From Actinomycetes bacterium (GTDB lineage Bacteria > Actinomycetota > Actinomycetes > Actinomycetales > Cellulomonadaceae), in the NCBI GenBank assembly GCA_021778635.1, contig JAJYCD010000003.1, positions 1 through 64,000 on the forward strand: a DNA stretch of 64,000 nucleotides, written 5' to 3'. Below are positions 1 to 11,252 of the stretch, piece after piece. The translations under genes were made by a program, and so were the position numbers. Below the pieces are notes generated by a model. That model saw nothing but the letters and a program-made list of their open reading frames with translations. It was not told the origin of the DNA and did no database searches. Position 1 is the first letter of the stretch, and every line of letters starts with the position of its first letter.

Positions 1-144
1 CCGGAGCAGTGGAGCGAGTACTACCGCGCGAACGTCGAGTTCTTCGACGACCTCGGTTCCCCGGGCGGCGCCGCGAAGATGGGCATGATCGCCAAGGATC
101 ACCCGATCATCGCGACACTGCCGCTGCAGGTCGTCGGCGACTGA
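1..144 (+). CDS. fdxA: ferredoxin FdxA, C-terminal fragment (5' end outside window)
   Basis: Open frame from base 1 encodes ...EQWSEYYRANVEFFDDLGSPGGAAKMGMIAKDHPIIATLP..., typical C-terminus of actinobacterial FdxA, directly upstream of dapC. Confidence 0.85.
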   Translation, partial: PEQWSEYYRANVEFFDDLGSPGGAAKMGMIAKDHPIIATLPLQVVGD

Positions 145-150
145 CCCGCC

Positions 151-1272
151 GTGGGCCTGATCACCGGGACGCTGCCTGACTTCCCCTGGGACACGCTGCT
201 GCCCTACGCGCGGGTCGCGCGGGCTCACCCTCGGGGAATCGTGGACCTGTCCGTCGGGACGCCGGTCGACGCGACGCCCACGCTCGTGCGTGACGCGTTG
301 GCGGATGCGTCCGACTCGCACGGCTATCCCACGACGCACGGGACCCCGGAGCTGCGGGACGCGGTGGTCGCCTGGTACGCGCGTCGGCGCGGGGTCGTCG
401 GTCTCGATCCCGAGGCCGTGCTCCCGACGATCGGCTCCAAGGAGATCGTCGCCTGGCTGCCGTCCCTTCTCGGGCTCGGTGCGGGCGACGTCGTGGCGCA
501 TCCGGCGACGGCCTACCCGACCTACGACGTCGGTGCCCGCCTGGCGGGTGCGACGCCGCTCCCTGCGGACGACGTCTCGGACTGGGAGGGTGCGGTCCGG
601 CTCGTGTGGGTCAACTCGCCCGGCAACCCGGACGGCACGGTCCGCTCGGTCGAGGAGCTACGGCGCGTCGTCGACGCCGCACGTCAGATCGGCGCGGTCG
701 TCGTGGCGGACGAGTGCTACGCGGAGCTCGCGTGGGAGGAACCCTGGGCGTCGACCGGGGTGCCGAGCATCCTGGACTCCCGGGTGACCGGCGGCGATCT
801 CACCGGTGTGCTGGCGCTCTACTCGCTGTCGAAGCAGTCGAACCTCGCGGGCTACCGTGCCGCGTTCGCGGCGGGTGACCCGGCGCTCGTCTCGCGCCTG
901 CTCGAGATCCGCAAGCACGCCGGGATGATCGTGCCCGGACCGGTGCAGGCGGCCATGACGACGGCGCTGGGCGACGACGCGCACGTCGCCGCCCAGCGCG
1001 AGGTCTACCGCCGACGCCGGAACGTCCTCCTGACGGGTCTCGCTGACGCCGGTCTGACGGTCGACGGCTCCGAGGCGGGCCTGTATCTGTGGGCGCGCCC
1101 GGAAGCGGGCTCCCAGGACTGCTGGACGACGGTCTCGGACCTGGCGGAGCAAGGCATACTGGTCGCCCCGGGCTCGTTCTACGGGTCGGCGGGAAGGGGT
1201 CACGTCCGGATCGCGCTGACCGCCTCGGACGAGAGGATCGGGGAGGCAGCCGCGCGCCTGACCGGCGCATGA
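151..1272 (+). CDS. dapC: succinyldiaminopimelate aminotransferase (PLP aminotransferase class I/II)
   Basis: 373-aa ORF, class I aminotransferase motifs (NSPGNPDG, YSLSKQSNLAGYR), next to fdxA. Confidence 0.88.
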   Translation: MGLITGTLPDFPWDTLLPYARVARAHPRGIVDLSVGTPVDATPTLVRDALADASDSHGYPTTHGTPELRDAVVAWYARRRGVVGLDPEAVLPTIGSKEIVAWLPSLLGLGAGDVVAHPATAYPTYDVGARLAGATPLPADDVSDWEGAVRLVWVNSPGNPDGTVRSVEELRRVVDAARQIGAVVVADECYAELAWEEPWASTGVPSILDSRVTGGDLTGVLALYSLSKQSNLAGYRAAFAAGDPALVSRLLEIRKHAGMIVPGPVQAAMTTALGDDAHVAAQREVYRRRRNVLLTGLADAGLTVDGSEAGLYLWARPEAGSQDCWTTVSDLAEQGILVAPGSFYGSAGRGHVRIALTASDERIGEAAARLTGA

Positions 1273-1273
1273 C

Positions 1274-1289
1274 TGTGACGTGAATCACT
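1274..1289. promoter_or_regulatory. candidate CRP/GlxR-type operator TGTGACGTGAATCACT
   Basis: TGTGA-N6-TCACt in the dapC-gltA intergenic region; 9 of 10 half-site positions match TGTGA-N6-TCACA. Confidence 0.55.
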
Positions 1290-1458
1290 CGGGCTGAAGG
1301 ACCTTCAGGCCCGCAACGATGAGTCATGGGCTGGTATGCGAAGATACGGTCGGTCGAGGCCAACGAGGGCTGTCAACCGGCGGTCGAGGTCGACAACGCA
1401 GCGAGAGACGCGTCATCTGCGCAGCATGCGCGGTCAGCGACGCCAGGAGAGGATCCGC

Positions 1459-2754
<1,296 letters not shown>

Positions 2755-2757
<3 letters not shown>

Positions 2758-2945
2758 CTCGCTGCCGACGCGCGCTGACTCGCTGCCGACGCGCGCTGAC
2801 TCGCTGCCGACGCGCGCTGACTCGCTGCCGACGCGCGCCGAGCGGCGCTCGACGCGTCCTGACATGCTGTCCGTCGACGCATGCCGACGGGACGTGGACG
2901 CGCGCCGACGGGACGTGGATGCATGCTGACGGGACGTCGACCCGC
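2755..2945. repeat. 21-bp-period tandem repeat beginning at the gltA stop codon
   Basis: Four identical TGACTCGCTGCCGACGCGCGC units (2755-2838), two diverged units, then three GCYGACGGGACGTSGAYSCRY-type 21-bp units (2883-2945). Confidence 0.95.
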
Positions 2946-2980
2946 GCTGCCGAGCTAGCGAGCGACCCCGATGGGTGGGC

Positions 2981-3883
2981 TCAGCCGACGGCGAGCGTGA
3001 CGTGGACCTCGCCGGCCGGCAGCGTCGATCCCGACGGCTGCCACGTCCCGCGGTCGCGGCTCCATGCCTGGTCCGCGACGGACACCGAGGTCACCTGTTC
3101 CGCCTGCGCGATCGCCACGACGCCCTGCGCCGCGGACCACGCCTGACGGGTACGCACGTCCGCCGGCTCGCCCGCAGCAGTCGTCACGACGATCGGCAGG
3201 CCGGTGGGGGTGGTCGACCCGGGCGTGACCGCGAGCGGGCCGAGGTCGCGTCGCACATGCGCGGCGAACGCGTCGGCGCTACCGGCGCCGTCCGGGGCGC
3301 GCAGGTGACAGGTCATCGCAGCGGTCGAGTATCCCGTCAGGGCCGACGCCCACGCACGCGCCTGAGGCTCGTGCTGCGCGTAGGCCTCGGGGTACGCAGA
3401 GCGTTGGACCGCCTGCGCGGCGGCGGTGACCGCCATGGTCTGGTAGCCCGGCACGGCGATGAGGGCGTCGTAGAACGCGTTCGTGGCATGGACCGGGTCC
3501 ACGACCTGTGCGGCGGTTCCCCAGCCCTGGGACGGTCGCTGCTGGAACAGACCGAGCGAGTCGCGATCACCGTGCGTCACGTTGACGAGCTTGGACTCCT
3601 GCAGGGCCGTCGCGATCGCGATCGTCGCGGCGTGCGCGGGGAGTCCGCGCTGCACCGAGATCCCGACGATCAGCGCCGCGTTGTCGGCCTGTTCCGGGGA
3701 GAGGAACCAGCTGGTCCCGCCCGACGTCGCAGCGCACCGGACCTGCGCCAGCGGAAGCACCTGCGTGCGGTTCAGGGCGAGCACGACGGCGGCGACCGCG
3801 ACGACGAGCAGCGCCGAGAGCCAGCCGATGGTCCGGGCGAGCCGCGTGCGTCGTCGCCTCGACCGGGTCGTCACGGCCGCCAT
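2981..3883 (-). CDS. membrane-anchored lytic-transglycosylase-like protein of unknown function
   Basis: One N-terminal TM; AIATALQESKLVNVTHGDRDSLGLFQQRPSQGWGT, the actinobacterial transglycosylase-like signature. Confidence 0.6.
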   Translation of the reverse strand: MAAVTTRSRRRRTRLARTIGWLSALLVVAVAAVVLALNRTQVLPLAQVRCAATSGGTSWFLSPEQADNAALIVGISVQRGLPAHAATIAIATALQESKLVNVTHGDRDSLGLFQQRPSQGWGTAAQVVDPVHATNAFYDALIAVPGYQTMAVTAAAQAVQRSAYPEAYAQHEPQARAWASALTGYSTAAMTCHLRAPDGAGSADAFAAHVRRDLGPLAVTPGSTTPTGLPIVVTTAAGEPADVRTRQAWSAAQGVVAIAQAEQVTSVSVADQAWSRDRGTWQPSGSTLPAGEVHVTLAVG

Positions 3884-3934
3884 CGTGACATCAGGTGCCG
3901 CTCGCAGGTACGCCGCGACACGGCCCGGCCGCGA

Positions 3935-4909
3935 TCAGTTGGCGTGCAGCGCGGCATTCAGCTCGACCCCGGTCCCGGCGCGCGTGACCGCCTCGACACC
4001 GCCCGTCAGCGAGTTGCGACGGAAGAGGACGTTGTCGACCCGCGCGAGCTCGCGTGCCTTGACGACCGAGCCGCTGAGGTCCGCGCCCGTGGCGTCCGTG
4101 AACCCGACCAGGGTGACCTTGGTGCCCGCGGTCACGTACAGGCCGGACTCCACGACGCAGTCGTCGCCGAGCGGGATGCCCAGTCCCGCGTTGGCCCCGA
4201 GCAACGACCGGCGTCCGATCGAGACGACCTCCTTGCCACCTCCGGACAAGGTCCCCATGATCGAGGCGCCACCGCCGACGTCGCTCCCGTCCCCGACCAC
4301 GACGCCCGAGGAGATGCGTCCCTCGACCATCGACACGCCGAGCGTCCCGGCGTTGTAGTTGACGAAGCCCTCGTGCATGACCGTCGTCCCCGGGGCCAGA
4401 TGGGCACCGAGCCGCACCCGGTCGGCATCGGCGACCCGCACCCCGGACGGGACGACGTAGTCGACCATGCGCGGGAACTTGTCGATGCCGAGGACGGTCA
4501 CCGGCGTCCCGGTCGCGGCCCGCAGCCGTAGGCGGGTGTCCTCGAACCCCTCGACCGCACAGGGGCCCCGGTCGGTCCACACCACGTTGGCGAGCACCCC
4601 GAAGATGCCGTCGAGGTTCTGCCCGTGCGGCGCGACGAGGCGGTGCGAGAGCAGGTGCAGCCGCAGATACGCGTCGGCGGCGTCGGTCGGCGGGCGGTCC
4701 AGGTCGATCTCGGTGCGCACGACGACCGTGCTCACCCTGCGGAGGTCGTCGCGTCCGGCGAGCGCGTCGAGGTCGCTCGGCACGTCCGGGTCGGCCGGCG
4801 CGGCGCCGAGCGCGGGGTGCGGGTACCAGACCTCGAGGGTGGTGCCGTCGTCGGTCACGGTCGCCAGCCCGAAGCCCCAGGCGTTCCGCGTGGTCGTCGC
4901 GTCAGTCAT
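3935..4909 (-). CDS. dapD: 2,3,4,5-tetrahydropyridine-2,6-dicarboxylate N-succinyltransferase
   Basis: [18 protein letters not shown]..., hexapeptide-repeat acyltransferase region; divergent from dapE; TAGGGT 7 nt before ATG. Confidence 0.9.
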   Translation of the reverse strand: MTDATTTRNAWGFGLATVTDDGTTLEVWYPHPALGAAPADPDVPSDLDALAGRDDLRRVSTVVVRTEIDLDRPPTDAADAYLRLHLLSHRLVAPHGQNLDGIFGVLANVVWTDRGPCAVEGFEDTRLRLRAATGTPVTVLGIDKFPRMVDYVVPSGVRVADADRVRLGAHLAPGTTVMHEGFVNYNAGTLGVSMVEGRISSGVVVGDGSDVGGGASIMGTLSGGGKEVVSIGRRSLLGANAGLGIPLGDDCVVESGLYVTAGTKVTLVGFTDATGADLSGSVVKARELARVDNVLFRRNSLTGGVEAVTRAGTGVELNAALHAN

Positions 4910-4993
4910 GGGCACGACCCTAACCGCCGTCCCGGTGGGCTGCCGCATGCGTGCTCGGGCTCGGGTCGGGCCGCCGATCGATAGGGTCGGGGC

Positions 4994-6133
4994 GTGACTG
5001 CCCCCACCTCACCGATCGTTCTCGACCTCTCCGCCGACCTCGTCGACCTGACCCGCGTCCTGTGCGACGTCCCGTCCGTGAGCGGCGAGGAGCAGGTCCT
5101 GGCGGATGCCGTCGAGACTGCGCTCCGCGCGTGCGCGCACCTGGAGGTGCTGCGCGACGGTGACGCCGTGATCGCGCGGACCCGCCTCGGCCGCGCGAGC
5201 CGGGTCGTGATCGCGGGGCACCTCGACACGGTGCCGATCGCGGGGAACCTGCCCTCCCGGCTGCAGCACGCCGAGGGCGGCGATGCGGGGGACGACGAGC
5301 TCTGGGGCCGCGGGACGGTCGACATGAAGGGCGGCGTGGCGGTCGCCCTGTCCCTGGCCCGACGTCTCGTCGCCCCGACGCGGGACGTGACCTGGGTCTT
5401 CTACGACCACGAGGAGGTCGAGGCCTCGCGCAACGGCCTGGGCCGGGTCCTGCGGAACCATCCCGAGTGGCTCGCGGGCGACTTCGCGGTGCTCGGAGAA
5501 CCGACCGTGGCCGGCATCGAGGGCGGCTGCAACGGCACGCTGCGGGTCGAGGTGCGCGTGCCGGGCGTCGCCGCGCACTCGGCGCGCGCCTGGACGGGTG
5601 TCAACGCGATCCACGGCGCCGGCGAGGTGCTGCGCCGACTGACGGCCTACGTCCCCCGGAGCAGCGACGTGGACGGGCTGACGTATCGGGAGGGCATGAA
5701 CGCCGTCGGCATCCGTGGCGGCATCGCCGGCAACGTCATCCCTGACGAGTGCGTCGTCACCGTCAACTTCCGCTTCGCGCCCGACCGGTCGATCGAGCAG
5801 GCCGAGGAGCACGTCCGCGAGCTGTTCGCCGGCTTTGAGGTCACGGTCGTCGACGCGGCGGCCGGGGCCCGGCCGGGGCTCGACGCGCCGATCGCGGCGG
5901 AGTTCGTCGCCGCCGTCGCCTCGCTCACCGGGCGCATGCCCGCACCGAAGTACGGCTGGACCGACGTCGCACGCTTCAGCGAGCTCGGTGTCCCGGCGGT
6001 GAACTTCGGGCCCGGCGACCCGCTGCTGGCGCACAAGGACGACGAGCGCTGCCCGGTCCGGCAGCTGCACGTGTGCCACGACGCGCTGCTCACCTGGTTG
6101 ACGACCGAGAATCTCGCCAGGCCCACTGCATAG
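4994..6133 (+). CDS. dapE: succinyl-diaminopimelate desuccinylase (M20 family)
   Basis: [26 protein letters not shown] start 6 nt after TAGGGT. Confidence 0.9.
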   Translation: MTAPTSPIVLDLSADLVDLTRVLCDVPSVSGEEQVLADAVETALRACAHLEVLRDGDAVIARTRLGRASRVVIAGHLDTVPIAGNLPSRLQHAEGGDAGDDELWGRGTVDMKGGVAVALSLARRLVAPTRDVTWVFYDHEEVEASRNGLGRVLRNHPEWLAGDFAVLGEPTVAGIEGGCNGTLRVEVRVPGVAAHSARAWTGVNAIHGAGEVLRRLTAYVPRSSDVDGLTYREGMNAVGIRGGIAGNVIPDECVVTVNFRFAPDRSIEQAEEHVRELFAGFEVTVVDAAAGARPGLDAPIAAEFVAAVASLTGRMPAPKYGWTDVARFSELGVPAVNFGPGDPLLAHKDDERCPVRQLHVCHDALLTWLTTENLARPTA

Positions 6134-6142
6134 AGTCTGACC

Positions 6143-7027
6143 ATGACGAGCGACGAGGGCGTGCCCCAGCCCGGACGGGGGTACCGCAAGGGTCCGGTGC
6201 TGCTGCGCGGCAAGATGATCCCCACCAAGACGACGGACCAGCGGCTGCTCGAGTCGGGCGGCGAGTCCGACTGGCTGCACGGGGACCCGTGGCGGGTGAT
6301 GCGCATCCAGAGCGAGTTCGTCGAGGGCTTCGGTGCCCTCGCGGACATCGGCCCCGCCGTCAGCGTGTTCGGTTCCGCGCGGGTGCCGCGCGACCATCCC
6401 GACTACGAGACCGGCGTGCAGGTCGGTCGTGGTCTCGTCGAGGCCGGCTACGCCGTGATGACCGGTGGTGGCCCCGGGATCATGGAGTCGGCGAACCGGG
6501 GTGCCAGGGAGGCGGGCGGACTGTCCGTGGGGCTCGGCATCGAGCTGCCGTTCGAGCAGGGCATGAACGAGTGGGTGGACCTCGGGGTCAACTTCCGCTA
6601 CTTCTTCGCCCGGAAGACCATGTTCGTCAAGTACGCACAGGGCTTCATCGTCCTGCCGGGCGGGTTCGGCACGTTCGACGAGCTCTTCGAGGCGTTGACC
6701 CTCGTGCAGACGCACAAGGTCACGGGCTTCCCGATCGTGCTGATGGGCTCGACGTACTGGTCCGGGCTCCTGGACTGGATCCGCGGACCCGTCGTCGACC
6801 GCGGCATGATCAACCCCGCCGACGTCGACCTCCTCACGGTGGTCGACGACGCGGCCGAGGCGGTTGCCGTGGTGCAGGAGCGTGACAGGCAGATCCGGAT
6901 CCAGGAGGCGGCGGAGGCGGCTGCGCTCCGCGCGGCGTACGAGGCGGCCGCCCGTCACGACGGAGCGCACGGGGACACCAAGCCGGAAGGCACCACGCCC
7001 GGCCCGGCCGCGCCCGACGCGCGATGA
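6143..7027 (+). CDS. TIGR00730-type Rossmann-fold (LOG family) protein
   Basis: GGGPGIMESANRGAREAGG and LPGGFGTFDELFE; ATG 6 nt after TAGAGT. Confidence 0.88.
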   Translation: MTSDEGVPQPGRGYRKGPVLLRGKMIPTKTTDQRLLESGGESDWLHGDPWRVMRIQSEFVEGFGALADIGPAVSVFGSARVPRDHPDYETGVQVGRGLVEAGYAVMTGGGPGIMESANRGAREAGGLSVGLGIELPFEQGMNEWVDLGVNFRYFFARKTMFVKYAQGFIVLPGGFGTFDELFEALTLVQTHKVTGFPIVLMGSTYWSGLLDWIRGPVVDRGMINPADVDLLTVVDDAAEAVAVVQERDRQIRIQEAAEAAALRAAYEAAARHDGAHGDTKPEGTTPGPAAPDAR

Positions 7028-7060
7028 GGCGCGCGTGAGGAGGGTCGTGCGCCGCCCACG

Positions 7061-8002
7061 GTGGCAGCGGTGACGGGGCCGGGCGCGGGTGGCGTCGTGC
7101 CGGCCGCCGGCGCGGTTCTCCGGCTCCGGGGCCGCGAGCTCGGGACGGACCACCCGGTCGTCATGGCGGTCGTGAACCGGACGACCGACTCCTTCTACGC
7201 CGCCGCACGGTTCGGCGAGCGGGAGGCGTTCGACGCCGCGGTGCGGGCGGTGCACGAGGGTGCGGACATCGTCGACCTGGGCGGGGTCCGTGCGGGGCGA
7301 GGTGCCGACGTCGACGTCACCGAGGAGCTGCGCCGGGTCGTCCCGCTGGTCGAGCGTCTGCGCGCCGAGGTCCCCGACCTGCTGATCAGTGTCGACACCT
7401 GGCGGTCCGAGGTCGCCCGGGCGGCGACGCAGGCGGGCGCGGACCTCGTGAACGACACCTGGGCGGGGCACGACCCGGACCTGGTCGAGGTCGCGGCGGA
7501 GGCCGGGGTCGGCATCGTGTGCTCGCACACCGGTGGAGCGGTGCCGCGGACCGACCCGCTGCGTGTGGCCTACCCGGCGCGTCCCGGTTCCGCGGACCCG
7601 CGGGACGGCGTCGTGGACGACGTGCTCGCGACGCTCACGGCTGCGGCTGCCCGCGCGGTCGCCCTCGGGATGGACCCCGCGTCCGTGATCGTCGACCCGA
7701 CGCACGACTTCGGCAAGAACACGTGGCACTCGCTGCACCTGGTGCGGCGGACCGCCGCACTGACCGCGCTGGGTCACCCGGTGCTGATGGCGCTGTCACG
7801 CAAGGACTTCATCGGGGAGACCCTCGGGCTGCCCGCCGACGAGCGGCTCGAGGGCACGATGGCGGCGACCGCCGTCGCCGCCTGGCTCGGCGCCCGGGTG
7901 TTCCGCACCCATGACGTCCTGGCGACTCGTCGCACGGTCGACATGGTGGCGGCGATCCGCGGCGACCTGGCTCCTCGCACCGTGGTGCGGGGGCTCGTGT
8001 GA
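7061..8002 (+). CDS. folP: dihydropteroate synthase family protein (FolP2-like)
   Basis: VMAVVNRTTDSFY, ISVDTWRSEVARAA, NDTW, LMALSRKDFIG; same position as mycobacterial folP2. Confidence 0.8.
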   Translation: MAAVTGPGAGGVVPAAGAVLRLRGRELGTDHPVVMAVVNRTTDSFYAAARFGEREAFDAAVRAVHEGADIVDLGGVRAGRGADVDVTEELRRVVPLVERLRAEVPDLLISVDTWRSEVARAATQAGADLVNDTWAGHDPDLVEVAAEAGVGIVCSHTGGAVPRTDPLRVAYPARPGSADPRDGVVDDVLATLTAAAARAVALGMDPASVIVDPTHDFGKNTWHSLHLVRRTAALTALGHPVLMALSRKDFIGETLGLPADERLEGTMAATAVAAWLGARVFRTHDVLATRRTVDMVAAIRGDLAPRTVVRGLV

Positions 8003-9243
8003 GCGCGCTCGTGGATGCTCCCGTCCGCGGCCCGGCGGGTGCGGTGGCGCGGGCGTGGGCGCGGTTGCCCTGGTGGGGCACCGTGCTGGTGGTCTACGCG
8101 GGGGCCCGGCTGTGGAGCGCCGCGGTGCTCGTCGGTGTCGCGCACCACCAGGTGGCGACGCTGTGGACCGGTCCCGACCCGTCGTACCTGCAGTACACGG
8201 GCGTGATGTGGGACGCGAGCTGGTACCGGCAGATCGCGGAGCACGGCTACCCGGCGACCCTGCCGCTCGGCGCGGACGGGCTCGTCCAGCAGAACGCGTG
8301 GGCGTTCTTCCCGCTCTTCCCGTTCCTGGTCCGTGGTGTCATGGTGGCCACGACGGGTCCGTGGTACGTCGTGGCGCCGATCGTCGCGACCCTGCTCGGC
8401 GCGGTGGCGATGCTCGTGATCCACCGACTCGTCGTCGTCGGCGCTCCCCGGGCGGTCGCCGCCCACCCCGGCCTCCCGCTCGCGACCGTCCTGCTGGTCT
8501 CCGTCTTCCCGTCCTCGGTCGTCCTGCAGACCGGCTACACGGAGTCGCTCGCCCTGGTGCTGATCGCCGGGTCGCTCCTGGCCCTCGTCCTGCGCCGGTA
8601 CTGGCTCATGGCCGGCCTGGTCCTGGCGCTCGGCTTCACGCGCGCCGTCGCGCTGCCGATGGCCCTCGTCGTCGTCGTGCACGCCGCCGTGCGCTGGCGA
8701 CGTTCCCGGCTCGGGACGGATCGTCTCCGGCGCGCGGACGTCGTCGGGCTCGGTGGCCTCGCCGTCGCGGCCGCCGTCTCGGGGCTGGCCTGGCCCGCGA
8801 TCTGCGGCTGGGTGACCGGGGTCCCCGACGCGTACCTGCAGACGCAGGGTGCGTGGCGCGGTGACCGGCACGTCGCCCCCTTCGTGCCCTGGGGCTATGC
8901 GGCGCAGTTCTGGTTCGGCGGCTGGGCGCCGGTGGTGCTGGCGATCGTCGCGGCGACCGTCGTCGCCCTCGTGGTGTCGCGGTCCTCGCGTCGGCTCGGG
9001 CCGGAGCTGTTCTCGTGGTCACCCCTCTACCTCGGCTACCTCGCGGCGGTGATCGAGCCCGGCACGAGCGTCTTCCGCTTCGCGCTGCTCGCCTTCCCGA
9101 TGGCGACGATCACGGCGGGCCTGCCGTCGGCGCGGTGGCGGCGCCCGGTGGTGCTGGCGGTCGCGCTCGCGATGGCCGCGCTGCAGGTGCTCTGGGCGTA
9201 CCAGCTCTGGCGTCTCGTGCCGCCTTCCGGCTGGCCACCCTGA
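7999..9243 (+). CDS. polytopic membrane protein, PIG-V/GPI-mannosyltransferase-like
   Basis: 414 aa, many TM segments, WDASWYRQIAEHGYP near the N-terminus and EPGTSVFRFALLAFPM near the C-terminus; overlaps folP stop. Confidence 0.55.
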   Translation: MSALVDAPVRGPAGAVARAWARLPWWGTVLVVYAGARLWSAAVLVGVAHHQVATLWTGPDPSYLQYTGVMWDASWYRQIAEHGYPATLPLGADGLVQQNAWAFFPLFPFLVRGVMVATTGPWYVVAPIVATLLGAVAMLVIHRLVVVGAPRAVAAHPGLPLATVLLVSVFPSSVVLQTGYTESLALVLIAGSLLALVLRRYWLMAGLVLALGFTRAVALPMALVVVVHAAVRWRRSRLGTDRLRRADVVGLGGLAVAAAVSGLAWPAICGWVTGVPDAYLQTQGAWRGDRHVAPFVPWGYAAQFWFGGWAPVVLAIVAATVVALVVSRSSRRLGPELFSWSPLYLGYLAAVIEPGTSVFRFALLAFPMATITAGLPSARWRRPVVLAVALAMAALQVLWAYQLWRLVPPSGWPP

Positions 9244-9431
9244 CCGTCGGCGTTGCGCCGCGGCGCGCGTGGCGCGGCGGGCCGGGGTGCCGCTGACCGG
9301 TGAACCGTGGGTGCCGCCGTGCACCGTGACCTAGAATGGCCGAGGACATCCGACCCCTCGACGCCACCGCGTGCCTCGCTCGAGGTCCGTGCGGCCCGGG
9401 CCCGGTACGCACGAACGAAGGAGATCCCCCC

Positions 9432-9599
9432 ATGGCCGCGATGAAGCCGAGGACCGGCGACGGCCCCCTCGAGGTGACCAAGGAAGGTCGCGGGATCGTC
9501 ATGCGCGTGCCGCTCGAGGGCGGTGGACGCCTCGTCGTCGAGCTCAACGCCGTCGAGGCGAAGGAGCTCGGCGAGGCGCTGAGCTCGGTCGTCAGCTGA
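9432..9599 (+). CDS. DUF3117 family small protein
   Basis: MAAMKPRTGDGPLEVTKEGRGIVMRVPLEGGGRLVVELNAVEAKELGEAL; RBS GAAGGAG. Confidence 0.92.
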   Translation: MAAMKPRTGDGPLEVTKEGRGIVMRVPLEGGGRLVVELNAVEAKELGEALSSVVS

Positions 9600-9655
9600 C
9601 TGCGTTGGCTTCTCGGAAGACCGCGCGCCGGGCGGACGGGCGTCGGCCGCTCCCG

Positions 9656-11230
9656 ATGGTGACGTTCGCGCAGGGCGACGTCGCGGGGTGGGCCTCTCTG
9701 GTCGACTCGCAGGTGGACGCGCTCGCGGTCCCGGTCGCCCCGGCGGCCGACGGCGACGAGGACGTCCAGCCACGGACCGGTACCGCGGACGCGGCGGCCC
9801 GCTACGGGATCGACCTGGCGCGACTCGCGGACAGCGCGGGCCTCGACGGCGCGGCGGGTGAGACGTACACGTTCCACCTCCCGCGCGCGCTGGTCGCGCG
9901 CGACCCGCTGCCGTGGGAGGGGCTGCCGGATCGTCTCGTGCTGGTGGGCGTCGGGACGGGTTCCGCCCGCGACCTCCGCCGAGCCGGTGCGGCGCTCGCG
10001 CGCGCGACGACCGGTCTCGCACGGGTCGTGACGACCGTCGCCTCCGAGCCCGGGCGAGGCGCAGCGGAAGCCGCACGCAGCTTCGTCGAAGGCTTCCTCC
10101 TCGGCGCCTACACCAGCCCGACCTTCGGTGGCGCGACGCCCGGCTCACCCCGGCCCGGCTCCGAGGCCGCGCCGAGCGCGCCCGAGCTGGTCCTTCTCGG
10201 CAAGCACGAGGAGCTCGTCGCCGCGACCGCAGTGCGCGCGACCGCCTCGGCGCGGGCGACCTGGCTCGTGCGCGATCTCGCGGCGACTCCGTCGAACGTC
10301 AAGAACCCGCAGTGGGTGGCGGACCAGGCGGCGGACCTCTCCCGCGCCACCGGTCTGCGGGTCACCGTCCTCGACGTCGAGGCCCTCGCCGCGGGTGGCT
10401 TCGGCGGGATCCTGGCGGTCGGCGCCGGTTCGGCCACACCCCCGAGGCTCGTGACGGTCGCCTACGAGCCCAGCGCGGAGCAGCGGTCGCAGGCCCCGCA
10501 GCACGTCGTCGTGGTCGGCAAGGGGATCACCTACGACACCGGTGGCCTCTCGATCAAGCCGCGGGAGAGCATGCTCCCGATGAAGACCGACATGGCGGGT
10601 GCCGCGGTCGCGCTCGCGACCGTCCTGGCGGCGGCCGAGCTCGGCATCGGTCACCGGGTGACCGCGGTGCTCGCGCTCGCCGAGAACGCCTTCGGCGGTG
10701 CGTCGTACCGTCCGGCCGACGTGCTCCGCACCTACTCGGGCACGACGGTCGAGATCCTCAACACGGATGCCGAGGGTCGGATCGTCCTGGCGGACGCCCT
10801 CGCGTACGCCGACGCGACGCTCGAGCCGGACGTCCTGATCGACGTGGCGACGCTGACCGGCGCGGCGACGGTCGGGCTGGGGCGCACGCACGCCGCCCTG
10901 TTCAGCCAGGACCGCGCTCTGGTCGAGGCGCTGGAGGCGGCCGGCGAGGCGACCGGGGAGCGCGTCTGGCGACTGCCGTTGGTGGCCGAGTACCGCAGCG
11001 CGCTCGACTCGTCGATCGCCGACATCCGCCACGTCCCGGCCGACGCGTCGACGGGTGGCGGCTCGATCACCGCGGCACTGTTCCTGCAGACCTTCACGGG
11101 CAGCCGACGCTGGGCGCACCTCGACATCGCCGGTGCCGCGAGGTCGACCGCGGCGGCGCACGAGGTCCCGCTCGGACCGACAGGCTTCGGCGCCCGGTTG
11201 CTCGTGCGATTCCTGGAGAGCCTGGGCTGA
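9656..11230 (+). CDS. pepA: leucyl aminopeptidase (M17)
   Basis: GKGITYDTGGLSIKP, MKTDMAGAAV, NTDAEGRIVLADAL. Confidence 0.93.
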   Translation: MVTFAQGDVAGWASLVDSQVDALAVPVAPAADGDEDVQPRTGTADAAARYGIDLARLADSAGLDGAAGETYTFHLPRALVARDPLPWEGLPDRLVLVGVGTGSARDLRRAGAALARATTGLARVVTTVASEPGRGAAEAARSFVEGFLLGAYTSPTFGGATPGSPRPGSEAAPSAPELVLLGKHEELVAATAVRATASARATWLVRDLAATPSNVKNPQWVADQAADLSRATGLRVTVLDVEALAAGGFGGILAVGAGSATPPRLVTVAYEPSAEQRSQAPQHVVVVGKGITYDTGGLSIKPRESMLPMKTDMAGAAVALATVLAAAELGIGHRVTAVLALAENAFGGASYRPADVLRTYSGTTVEILNTDAEGRIVLADALAYADATLEPDVLIDVATLTGAATVGLGRTHAALFSQDRALVEALEAAGEATGERVWRLPLVAEYRSALDSSIADIRHVPADASTGGGSITAALFLQTFTGSRRWAHLDIAGAARSTAAAHEVPLGPTGFGARLLVRFLESLG

Positions 11231-11252
11231 GAAGCGGGAGGTCGAGGCCCGG

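Noticed and set aside
1290-1313. DosR/DevR-type box upstream of gltA
   Set aside because: Superficial likeness (GGACC...GGCCC), but spacing and half-sites do not fit well enough.
5009-7777. 922-aa minus-strand ORF
   Set aside because: Antisense to dapE/LOG/folP, which have clear family motifs; long antisense frames are expected at this GC content, and the translation is low-complexity R/A/G/D/V.
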